From Pseudooceanicola endophyticus (lineage in GTDB: Bacteria > Pseudomonadota > Alphaproteobacteria > Rhodobacterales > Rhodobacteraceae): a DNA stretch of 64,000 nt. Made by a program: the position numbers and the translations under genes. The notes beneath the pieces are model-generated. The model was not told the origin of the DNA. It saw nothing but the letters and a program-made list of their open reading frames with translations, and did no database searches. The stretch is from NCBI RefSeq assembly GCF_018760365.1, contig NZ_JAHIAB010000007.1, forward strand, positions 206,912-270,911, given 5' to 3'. Below, piece by piece: positions 1 to 6,708 of this stretch; within the stretch, counting starts at the first letter, position 1, and the number at the start of each line of letters is the position of its first letter.

Positions 1-437
1 CCCGAGGCGGTGATGAAACCGGCGATCACCGGATGCGACAGGAAATTGGCGATAAAGCCCAGCCGGAACAGCCCGGTGAAGACCAGGATCGCGCCCGAGA
101 GCAGCGCCAGCGTCAGCGCGGCAGTGGCATAGCCCATGGAGCCCTGCTGGGCCACCTGCCCCACCGCCGTCGCCGTCATCAGCGACACGACCGCCACCGG
201 CCCCACCGCCAGCGCCCCCGAGGTGCCGAACAGCGTGTAAAGCAGGATCGGCACGATCGAGGCGTAGATCCCGGCCTCGGGTGGCAGACCGGCCAGCAGC
301 GCATAGGCCAGCGACTGCGGGATCAGCATGATCGTCACGATCAGCGCCGCCATCAGGTCGTTGGACAGCGTGGGCCGGTCATAGGCACGGCCCCATTTCA
401 GGATGGGCAGGTAGCGGGAGAGGACGCGGGCGGCCAT
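1..437 (-). CDS. SulP family anion transporter (5' part only)
   Basis: N-terminal 145 or so residues of an inner-membrane SulP (sulfate permease/SLC26-like) transporter; the rest lies beyond the window edge. The visible protein opens MAARVLSRYLPILKWGRAY and runs into the conserved first helices, including PQSLAYALLAGLPPEAGIYA, the typical SulP transmembrane 1 signature. The ATG at 437 is preceded by AAGGATC at good spacing. It is the last visible gene of a minus-strand operon that starts with a Crp/Fnr regulator and contains YeeE/YedE proteins and an ETHE1-like hydrolase, so export or import of sulfate/sulfite produced by sulfur oxidation is a reasonable inference. The exact anion cannot be told from this fragment; a STAS domain would be expected further downstream. 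Confidence 0.88.
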   Translation of the reverse strand, partial: MAARVLSRYLPILKWGRAYDRPTLSNDLMAALIVTIMLIPQSLAYALLAGLPPEAGIYASIVPILLYTLFGTSGALAVGPVAVVSLMTATAVGQVAQQGSMGYATAALTLALLSGAILVFTGLFRLGFIANFLSHPVIAGFITAS

Positions 438-533
438 CGGAAGATCCTTTCAGGGCGAGAGGCAGCACCTCCCGCGGGCGGGGCACGTGGTCCGCAGGGG
501 TGGGCCACGGGACGTTTCTCTGGATCGAACGGC

Positions 534-1418
534 TCAGAGCCCGTTCAGCGGCACCTTGAGGAAGCGCTTGCCGTCTTCATCCGCCGGCGGCAGCTCTCCG
601 CCGCGCATGTTGATCTGCAGCGAGGGGATGATCAGCTTGGGCATCGCCAGGGTGGCGTCCCGCTCGGTGCGGAACTTGACGAAGTCTTCCTTGGTCTTGC
701 CTTCGCCGACATGGATGTTGTGGGCCTTTTCCTCGGCCACGGTGGTTTCCCAGCGGATGTCGCGGCCGTTGGGGCCGTAGTCGTGGCACATGAAAAGACG
801 GGTCTCTCCGGGCAGCGCCAGCACCTTCTGGATCGAGTCGTACAGCGTCGCCGCATCGCCGCCGGGGAAATCGGCGCGGGCCGATCCGCCATCGGGCATG
901 AACAGCGTGTCGCCGACGAAGGCCGCGTCTCCGATCACGTGCACCATGCAGGCGGGCGTGTGGCCGGGGGTGTGGATCACCCGGGCGGTCATGGTGCCGA
1001 TGGTGTAGGTATCGCCATCCTCGAACAGCCGGTCGAACTGGCTGCCGTCACGCTGGAACTCCGTCCCCTCGTTGAAGACCTTGCCGAAGGTGTCCTGCAC
1101 CACGGTGATCTTGGATCCGATACCCAGCTTGCCGCCCAGCTTCTTCTGGATGTAGGGCGCCGCCGAAAGGTGATCGGCATGGACATGGGTCTCGATCAGC
1201 CATTCCAGGGTCAGGCCGTGTTCCTCGACGAAGGCGATCATCGTGTCGGCATGGTCATAGGTGATCCGCCCGGCGGCATAGTCGATGTCCATGACGGAAT
1301 CGATGATCGCGCAGGCCTGCGAAGCCGGGTCCTTCACCACATAGGAGATCGTGTTGGTGGCCGCATCGAAGAAGCCGGTGACATCCGGATGGACGGGGGC
1401 GTTTGAATGCTCGGTCAT
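534..1418 (-). CDS. MBL-fold hydrolase, ETHE1/persulfide dioxygenase-like
   Basis: 294-residue cytosolic metallo-beta-lactamase-fold protein. The metal motif is THVHADH (H78, H80, D82, H83), followed by HTPGHTP, GDTLF and a C-terminal CHDYGP segment, the layout of the ETHE1/Blh persulfide dioxygenase and glyoxalase II superfamily. Members of the ETHE1 branch oxidise glutathione persulfide to sulfite with a mononuclear iron. The ATG at 1418 has GGAG nine bases upstream. The gene sits between two YeeE/YedE genes and a SulP gene under a Crp/Fnr regulator, the usual company of sulfur-detoxifying MBL proteins, which favours persulfide dioxygenase over glyoxalase II. No rhodanese or DUF442 domain is fused to it. 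Family is certain; the exact substrate is inferred from context. Confidence 0.85.
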   Translation of the reverse strand: MTEHSNAPVHPDVTGFFDAATNTISYVVKDPASQACAIIDSVMDIDYAAGRITYDHADTMIAFVEEHGLTLEWLIETHVHADHLSAAPYIQKKLGGKLGIGSKITVVQDTFGKVFNEGTEFQRDGSQFDRLFEDGDTYTIGTMTARVIHTPGHTPACMVHVIGDAAFVGDTLFMPDGGSARADFPGGDAATLYDSIQKVLALPGETRLFMCHDYGPNGRDIRWETTVAEEKAHNIHVGEGKTKEDFVKFRTERDATLAMPKLIIPSLQINMRGGELPPADEDGKRFLKVPLNGL

Positions 1419-1446
1419 GGCAGGGACTCCGGTCGGTAAGGTGGGT

Positions 1447-1887
1447 TCAGGAAGCGTGCGCTGCCTGGCGTTGGGACTGGACCATCTTCACCCCCCGCGC
1501 AATGAGCAACCCGGCAATCAGCGCGCCGACGAAGAGGAAGACCTGGGGGATGCCCGTTCCGAGGGCCGGCAGGGCGCCGCCCGGGCAGAAGCCCGCGATG
1601 CCCCAGCCAATGCCGAAGGTCAGCGACCCCAGCACCAGGCGGGTGTCGATCAGGGTGGTGCCCGGCAGCTGGAAGCCGGTTTCGAACAGCGGGCGCTGGC
1701 GGCGGAAGACCAGCCGGTAGCCGGGGATCGCCACCAGCAGCGCGCCGCCCATGACGAAGGCCAGACTGGGGTCCCATGTGCCGGCGATATCGAAGAAGTT
1801 CAGTACCTTGGCCGGGTTGATCATCCCCGAGATCGCAATGCCGGTCCCGAAGACCAGCCCGATGAGAAGAGCGGTAAGGTAGCGCAT
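1447..1887 (-). CDS. YeeE/YedE family membrane protein, C-terminal half type
   Basis: 146-residue hydrophobic inner-membrane protein corresponding to the second half of full-length YeeE/YedE (TsuA-like thiosulfate or sulfur-compound transporters). It carries the typical SGMINPAKVLNFFDI near the N terminus and GIAGFCPGGALPALG with the conserved cysteine further on. Its ATG at 1887 shares one base with the TGA of the upstream gene (TGATG), so the two halves are translationally coupled and probably form one transporter of about 290 residues in two chains. It lies directly upstream of the ETHE1-like hydrolase. The transported species (thiosulfate, persulfide, sulfite or similar) is unknown from sequence. 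Confidence 0.88.
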   Translation of the reverse strand: MRYLTALLIGLVFGTGIAISGMINPAKVLNFFDIAGTWDPSLAFVMGGALLVAIPGYRLVFRRQRPLFETGFQLPGTTLIDTRLVLGSLTFGIGWGIAGFCPGGALPALGTGIPQVFLFVGALIAGLLIARGVKMVQSQRQAAHAS

Positions 1888-2321
1888 CAGAAGCCTCCCA
1901 GCACGTGGCGGGTGATGAAGACAGAGAGGAAGGCGCCGGCCATGAAGACCAGCGTGGCGATCATCGAGCGGCGCGAGAAGCGGGCATTGCCGCAGACCCC
2001 GTGCCCCGAGGTGCAGCCGCCGCCGTAGGACACGCCGATGCCCACCAGCACCCCGCCCAGCACGATGGCAAGGTTGCCGATCGGGATCTGCACGACCGGG
2101 CCCTTGCCGGTCAGCAGCAGCAGCGCCAGGGGTGCGGCCATCATGCCGATCAGCAGGCTGGCGCGGATGCCCCAGTCCTGGGTGATCCGCGTGCTCAGCA
2201 GGCCCGAGAGGATGCCGGTGGCACCGAAGATGCGCCCGTGCACGGCCATCAGCAGGACCGCGGCCGTGCCGATCAGCAGGCCGCCTCCCAACGAGGCCAG
2301 GGGGGTGAATGCGGTTTCCAT
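1887..2321 (-). CDS. YeeE/YedE family membrane protein, N-terminal half type
   Basis: About 144 residues, hydrophobic, matching the first half of YeeE/YedE proteins: FGATGILSGLL, then GVSYGGGCTSGHGVCG with the two family cysteines. I chose the ATG at 2321 because GAAGGA precedes it by about six bases; an in-frame ATG five codons earlier (2336) has only a poor ribosome binding site. It is the first structural gene after the Crp/Fnr regulator and overlaps the next half-gene by one base. In this family the conserved cysteines are thought to pass the sulfur compound through the membrane. Split YeeE pairs of this type are common in proteobacterial sulfur-responsive operons. Confidence 0.87.
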   Translation of the reverse strand: METAFTPLASLGGGLLIGTAAVLLMAVHGRIFGATGILSGLLSTRITQDWGIRASLLIGMMAAPLALLLLTGKGPVVQIPIGNLAIVLGGVLVGIGVSYGGGCTSGHGVCGNARFSRRSMIATLVFMAGAFLSVFITRHVLGGF

Positions 2322-2389
2322 GTCCTGTCCTTCCATCCGCCGGGGCGCGGGGCCCCGGCCCGGTGTGTTTCATGAAACGCTGTGTCGCA

Positions 2390-2424
2390 CGTCACCTGCC
2401 ATTGTGACGGTGACTAGATCACCG
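2390..2424. promoter_or_regulatory. Two overlapping inverted repeats upstream of the YeeE operon
   Basis: CGTCAC-N8-GTGACG spans 2390-2409 and CGGTGA-N5-TCACCG spans 2408-2424, both with perfect six-base arms, in the 167-base gap between the Crp/Fnr gene and yeeE. The GTGA/TCAC half-sites resemble Crp-family half-sites, so they are candidate operators for the neighbouring Crp/Fnr protein. Only the symmetry is seen; binding is inferred. Confidence 0.45.
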
Positions 2425-2488
2425 AACCAAGAAAAAGATGCAGAAAATCGAATGCCGGCCCGAAATCCGCCCGCGCCCCGAAATCCGG

Positions 2489-3163
2489 TCAGCCTGCCGA
2501 GCGCGCCATGCGTTCGAGCCCGGCGCGCCCGGTGATCTTCACGGCGCCGCGGGATTGCTCGACCCAGCCGCGGCGCTGGAAATCCGCCAGCGTGCGCGAG
2601 ATCACCTCGCGCGCGGTGCCCAGTTCGTTGGCCAGCACCTGATGGGTGGCATGAACCGTGTCGTCGGTCCCGGCCAGCTCCAGCAGGCGGGCGGCCAGCC
2701 GCACGTCAAGGCGCTGGAACACGATGTCATCGATCAGCGTCAGCAGATCGGTGATCCGGCGCGAGAAGGCACGGAACACCATTTGCCGGAACAGCGGAGA
2801 GCGCGCCACAAGGCTGTCGAAGGTCACGCGCGAGATCGCCAGCGCCTCGACGTCGGTCTCGGCGACGCCATCGGCAGAGTAATCCTCGTAGGCCAACATG
2901 CAGGCGGTGGTCATCACGCAGCTGTCGCCGGCATGAACCCGGTAGAGCGAGACCTCGCGCCCGGTTTCCGACTTCTGCTGCACCCGCACGGTGCCCTGCA
3001 CCAGCATCAGCAGGTTGTCACCGCTGTCGCCGGGCTGAAAGATCTGCTCTCCGGCGGCATAATGCACCAGGCGACTGCCCTTCACGAGTTCCTCGCGCAG
3101 GTCCTCGGGCAGATCCGCGAGGCCGTCGAAACGCGCCAGCCAATCCTGTTTGAGAAAGGTCAT
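2489..3163 (-). CDS. Crp/Fnr family transcriptional regulator
   Basis: 224 residues. The N-terminal half is a cyclic-nucleotide-binding-like jelly roll (GEQIFQPGDSGDNLLMLVQG), followed by a long dimer helix and a C-terminal winged helix-turn-helix (THQVLANELGTAREVISRTL). It lacks the N-terminal four-cysteine cluster of Fnr, so an oxygen-labile iron-sulfur cluster is not expected. It does have two cysteines eight residues apart in the sensory domain (DSCVMTTACMLAYED), a motif seen in Crp-like proteins of sulfur loci. It heads the minus-strand yeeE-MBL-SulP operon, and perfect palindromes lie just downstream of it before yeeE, so it is the likely regulator of that operon. The ligand is unknown; reactive sulfur sensing through the two cysteines is a hypothesis. 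Confidence 0.9.
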   Translation of the reverse strand: MTFLKQDWLARFDGLADLPEDLREELVKGSRLVHYAAGEQIFQPGDSGDNLLMLVQGTVRVQQKSETGREVSLYRVHAGDSCVMTTACMLAYEDYSADGVAETDVEALAISRVTFDSLVARSPLFRQMVFRAFSRRITDLLTLIDDIVFQRLDVRLAARLLELAGTDDTVHATHQVLANELGTAREVISRTLADFQRRGWVEQSRGAVKITGRAGLERMARSAG

Positions 3164-3748
3164 CGGGGTCTCCGGTCGAACTGGCCCGAGTATAGGCCAG
3201 CCCCGGCAGAGGGAAAAGCCGCAGCGTGTCGCGCCCCCTGCCGTCCCCTGCCAGGAGCGGGCGGCGCTCCAATTACCATTAGTCGGATATCATTTTAAAT
3301 AGATGCATCCCCACGGAATTAATGGAACCCTCATCCATTAGCGCTAACGCGGGTTTTTCCGACCCGCCCCATTAACGATACGATACGGTTTTCAACTGGA
3401 CAGTCGCCGGGATCTCGACAAAGTGGCGGCACGGGTGGCCGCCAGCGGCGCCACCACGACGGAAATCGGTCACTGACGGACTGATTCGCCCCTTGTTTGT
3501 CCGGGTGTGTAGGACCAACAGAGCCAATAAAACTTGGCATCTGAGCGCGATTTCTATATCCGCCGACAATCCCCGGAACCGTCCCGTTTCTACCCGATCG
3601 CGCGATTCGCCTACCCCTTCGGATAGGACATCTTTCCAAAGAACACCCCGCTCTGCCCGAAGTAATATTGCTGGGCGGATGCCATTTACCTTAATCAATG
3701 GAACCCGGGACTATTCAAAACACGCCTATAATCCGCAAAGGAAACAAA
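3164..3748. other. Intergenic region between divergent crp-like and sqdB genes
   Basis: About 585 bases, clearly less GC-rich than its surroundings, holding the two divergent promoters. I see no convincing gene. Visible structure: an inverted repeat TAATGG-N9-CCATTA at 3320-3340 and a hairpin GCGGGT-N7-ACCCGC at 3349-3367 without a following T-run. Neither can be tied to a known regulator. Confidence 0.6.
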
Positions 3749-4966
3749 ATGGCTCGCATTCTTGTTCTGGGCGGCGACGGCTTCTGCGGCTGGCCCACTT
3801 CCCTTCACCTGTCCGCGCTCGGCCACGATGTCGCTATTCTGGACAATCTTTCCCGCCGCCGCATCGACGCGCAGCTGGGATCCGACAGCCTGACCCCGAT
3901 CGCGTCCATCGAGACCCGGATCGCTGCCTGGTCCGACCTGACCGGCCGGGACATTGCCTTTTACAACACCGATGCCGCAGATTTCGCGGCCCTGCGCCAG
4001 ACCCTTGCCACGGTCCGGCCCGATACCATCATCCATTTCGCCGAACAGCGCGCCGCCCCCTATTCGATGAAGGGCGCCGAAGAGAAGGTCTACACGGTCA
4101 ACAACAACATCGGCACCACGCACAACCTGCTGGCCGCCGTGACCGAACTGGGCCTGCACACCCATATCGTCCACCTGGGCACCATGGGCGTCTACGGCTA
4201 CGACGGCGACGGGCTGGAGATCCCCGAAGGCTACCTGAACGTCTACGTGCCCGGCGACAACAAGCAGATCTTCCAGCGCGAGATCCTCTATCCGACCAAC
4301 CCCGGCTCGGTCTACCACATGACCAAGTCGATGGATCAGCTTCTGTTCCAGTTCTACGCCAAGAATGACCGGCTGCGGATCACCGACCTGCACCAGGGCA
4401 TCGTCTGGGGCACCCAGACCGAGGAAACCCGGATGGACGAGCGGCTGATCAACCGCTTCGACTATGACGGCGACTACGGCACCGTGCTGAACCGCTTCCT
4501 GATGCAGGCCGCCATCGGCCACCCGCTGACGGTGCACGGCTTCGGCGGCCAGACCCGCGCCTTCATCAACATCCAGGACACCGTGCGCTGCGTGGCGCTG
4601 GCCGTGGCCAACCCGCCCGAGGAAGGCGACCGGGTGAAGATCATCAACCAGATGACCGAAACCCACCGCGTCCGCGACCTGGCCCGGCTGGTCAGCGCCG
4701 TCACCGGCGCCCGGGTCGCGATGGTCGAGAACCCGCGCAACGAAGCCCCCGAGAACGAGCTTCGCGTGTCCAACAAGACCTTCCTGTCGCTCGGCCTCGA
4801 TCCGATCACGCTGAAGAACGGCCTGCTGGACGAAACGCTGGAAATCTCGCGCAAATACGCCCACCGCTGCCGCAAGGACATGATCCCCTGCGTCTCGACC
4901 TGGACCCAGAGCCAGCACCCCGGCGTCGTCTCGAACGAGGTCCCGCTGTTCGCCGTGGGAAAGTAA
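3749..4966 (+). CDS. sqdB: UDP-sulfoquinovose synthase (SqdB/SQD1-like)
   Basis: 405-residue short-chain dehydrogenase/epimerase-type enzyme that converts UDP-glucose and sulfite to UDP-sulfoquinovose. The Rossmann motif is GGDGFCGWPTSLHLS (residues 8-22), which matches the SQD1-specific variant; the active site has HLGTMGVYG followed by YHMTK (Y189, K193). Length agrees with bacterial and plant SQD1. The ATG at 3749 is preceded by AAAGGA at good spacing; a longer frame starting near 3698 lacks one. It is followed by a BcsB-like and a BcsA-like gene rather than by a sulfolipid glycosyltransferase (SqdX/SqdD), so its product may feed a polysaccharide or another glycoconjugate. A related epimerase with a different sulfonated or neutral product cannot be excluded, but the motifs fit SqdB well. 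Confidence 0.88.
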   Translation: MARILVLGGDGFCGWPTSLHLSALGHDVAILDNLSRRRIDAQLGSDSLTPIASIETRIAAWSDLTGRDIAFYNTDAADFAALRQTLATVRPDTIIHFAEQRAAPYSMKGAEEKVYTVNNNIGTTHNLLAAVTELGLHTHIVHLGTMGVYGYDGDGLEIPEGYLNVYVPGDNKQIFQREILYPTNPGSVYHMTKSMDQLLFQFYAKNDRLRITDLHQGIVWGTQTEETRMDERLINRFDYDGDYGTVLNRFLMQAAIGHPLTVHGFGGQTRAFINIQDTVRCVALAVANPPEEGDRVKIINQMTETHRVRDLARLVSAVTGARVAMVENPRNEAPENELRVSNKTFLSLGLDPITLKNGLLDETLEISRKYAHRCRKDMIPCVSTWTQSQHPGVVSNEVPLFAVGK

Positions 4967-4999
4967 CCCCCGATCAAAGCTAGACGAACCGCCTGACCG

Positions 5000-5021
5000 C
5001 CCGTGCCCTTCGGGGCGCGGG
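5000..5021 (+). other. UUCG-capped hairpin between sqdB and the BcsB-like gene
   Basis: CCCGTGCCC-TTCG-GGGCGCGGG forms a nine-pair stem (one G-T pair) with a stable TTCG loop, 33 bases after the sqdB stop. There is no T-run, so it is more likely an mRNA 3'-end protector or processing stop than a terminator. Confidence 0.5.
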
Positions 5022-5058
5022 TGCTTCGGTGCGGCCCAAGACATTTAGGTACGAATTC

Positions 5059-6699
5059 ATGCGACTGTTTGGCCTGGCCCTTCTGGCCTTCCTGCTGGCC
5101 GGCGCGGCCGTGGCGCTGTCCTACCTGCGCGCCGACGACATCCTGGTGAAGGCCCGCGACCTGGTGAGCAACCCGCCGCTGCGCTTCGAACAGGTGACGC
5201 CGGTGCAGTCGCACCCCAAGGACCAGACCACCCTGACCCTGCGCGCCGACCCCGAGGCGCCGATGATCCTGTCGGGCGTGCCCGCCTACCAGGGGGCGGC
5301 CTTCGTGCTGCCCTTCGATGCCCGCCCCACCGGCGGCACGCTGGTGATCGACACCACATCCCAGACCCTGCCCGGGATCGAGGCGGTATTGCGCGTCACC
5401 CTCAACGGCACCCGCCGCGCCGAGCTGCTGCTGGGCGCCGGCCACCTGACCCGCCGGATCGAGATCCCGCTGACCGCCGAGGAGCTTTCGGGCGGCGTGC
5501 TGCCGGTCTCCTTCAGCCTGCAGGGCCATGGCACCAACGCCCCCTGCTCCGAGGACGGCATTGGCGCCGTGGTCGAGATCGAGCCCTCCAGCGCGCTGCA
5601 CCTGGAACTGGACAAGCCGGTCTCAAGCCTGCGCGACCGGGTCATCGCCTGGGGCGATACGGTGCGCATCGGCTGGCCCGAGACGCTGGACCGGGACACC
5701 CGCCAGCAGCGTCTGGCCCTGGGCGCCGCGCTGATCCGCCAGCACTATGCCCTGGCCTTCCGGACCGCCCCCGGGGCCGACGCCCTGACCACCGAAGACC
5801 TGGCCGCGCTGCAGGCGCTCCGCCCGCTGCCCACCGCCCTGCGCACCCGCAGCGAGGCCGAGGTCCTCAGCTATAACTGGCCCGTCGACCTCTCGACCCT
5901 GGGCGGCAATGGCGGCACCCGGCATTTCTACCGCGACACCACTTGGCGCGCGCGCTTCGATCCCGGCCAGCTGCCCGAGGGCGAGGTGCCCCGGACCCTG
6001 CATCTGAAGATGGCGCTCGGCCCGCTGCCGCGCGATACCGACTGGACCGTCTCGGTCACCGCGAACGGCAACCTGGTCAGCGCGGCCAAGCTGCCCGGCG
6101 ACATCGGGACCTACACCCCCGAAATCGCCCTGCCCGCCCTGCCCGCCAACCAGCCCGCCACGATCGAGATCACCGCGACCTCGGATTACGACATCACCGG
6201 GATCTGCAACAACGGCCCGCAGCTGCTGGCCGAGCTTCAGCCCGGCACCACCGTCACCGGCGGGCCCAGCCCTCTGGCCGATCCGCTGGGCGCGCTGCGC
6301 CGCCGCATCGCTCGGGACGGGCATCTGGGCGTGACGCTCGGCACCGAACTGACCGGCCCCGAGGCCGCCCGGATCGCGCCGCTGATCGCCACCCTGGCCC
6401 CCGCCGGCACCGCCATCACCGCCGGAGACGACAGCGCCCACCCCCTTGCCGTCGCCGTGTCCGGCGCCCTGGTGGCGGATGCCGCGGCGCTGACCCGGCC
6501 CGGCTGGGACCACTGGGTGATCTGGTCAGATCCCGACACCCAGCTGCCGCGCGCCCTGCCGCTGGCACAGGCCGAAAGCCGCTACGGCGGGCTGATCTGG
6601 CCGGCGGCGGTGCTGCTGTCGCTGCCGGTGCCGCCCCGCCCCGCCACCGTGCCGCAGGATCCCGCCGCACCGCAGCCCGCCGCCGTGCCGATCCGCTGA
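5059..6699 (+). CDS. BcsB-like membrane-anchored periplasmic protein
   Basis: About 546 residues with an N-terminal membrane helix (MRLFGLALLAFLLAGAAVAL), a large periplasmic beta-rich region and a C-terminal helix (GGLIWPAAVLLSLPV) followed by a proline-rich tail. The pattern NAPCSEDGIGAVVEIEP near residue 165 and the repeated beta-sandwich layout resemble the carbohydrate-binding and ferredoxin-like repeats of the cellulose synthase subunit BcsB, but the protein is shorter than the BcsB at 51472-53754 (760). I chose the ATG at 5059, which puts the membrane helix at the start; a GTG at 5029 is also possible. It stands between sqdB and a BcsA-like glycosyltransferase, so it is probably the partner that receives or guides the glycan across the membrane. 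Assignment is by resemblance and context. Confidence 0.72.
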   Translation: MRLFGLALLAFLLAGAAVALSYLRADDILVKARDLVSNPPLRFEQVTPVQSHPKDQTTLTLRADPEAPMILSGVPAYQGAAFVLPFDARPTGGTLVIDTTSQTLPGIEAVLRVTLNGTRRAELLLGAGHLTRRIEIPLTAEELSGGVLPVSFSLQGHGTNAPCSEDGIGAVVEIEPSSALHLELDKPVSSLRDRVIAWGDTVRIGWPETLDRDTRQQRLALGAALIRQHYALAFRTAPGADALTTEDLAALQALRPLPTALRTRSEAEVLSYNWPVDLSTLGGNGGTRHFYRDTTWRARFDPGQLPEGEVPRTLHLKMALGPLPRDTDWTVSVTANGNLVSAAKLPGDIGTYTPEIALPALPANQPATIEITATSDYDITGICNNGPQLLAELQPGTTVTGGPSPLADPLGALRRRIARDGHLGVTLGTELTGPEAARIAPLIATLAPAGTAITAGDDSAHPLAVAVSGALVADAAALTRPGWDHWVIWSDPDTQLPRALPLAQAESRYGGLIWPAAVLLSLPVPPRPATVPQDPAAPQPAAVPIR

Positions 6700-6708
6700 G
6701 GTGACGCC

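Noticed and set aside
534..1418. Glyoxalase II as function of the MBL protein
   Set aside because: The operon is devoted to sulfur compounds and the motif layout fits ETHE1-like enzymes better; glyoxalase II remains a weak alternative.
3349..3367. Hairpin as a terminator for the crp-like or sqdB gene
   Set aside because: No T-run on either strand and it lies in a divergent promoter region where no transcript should end.
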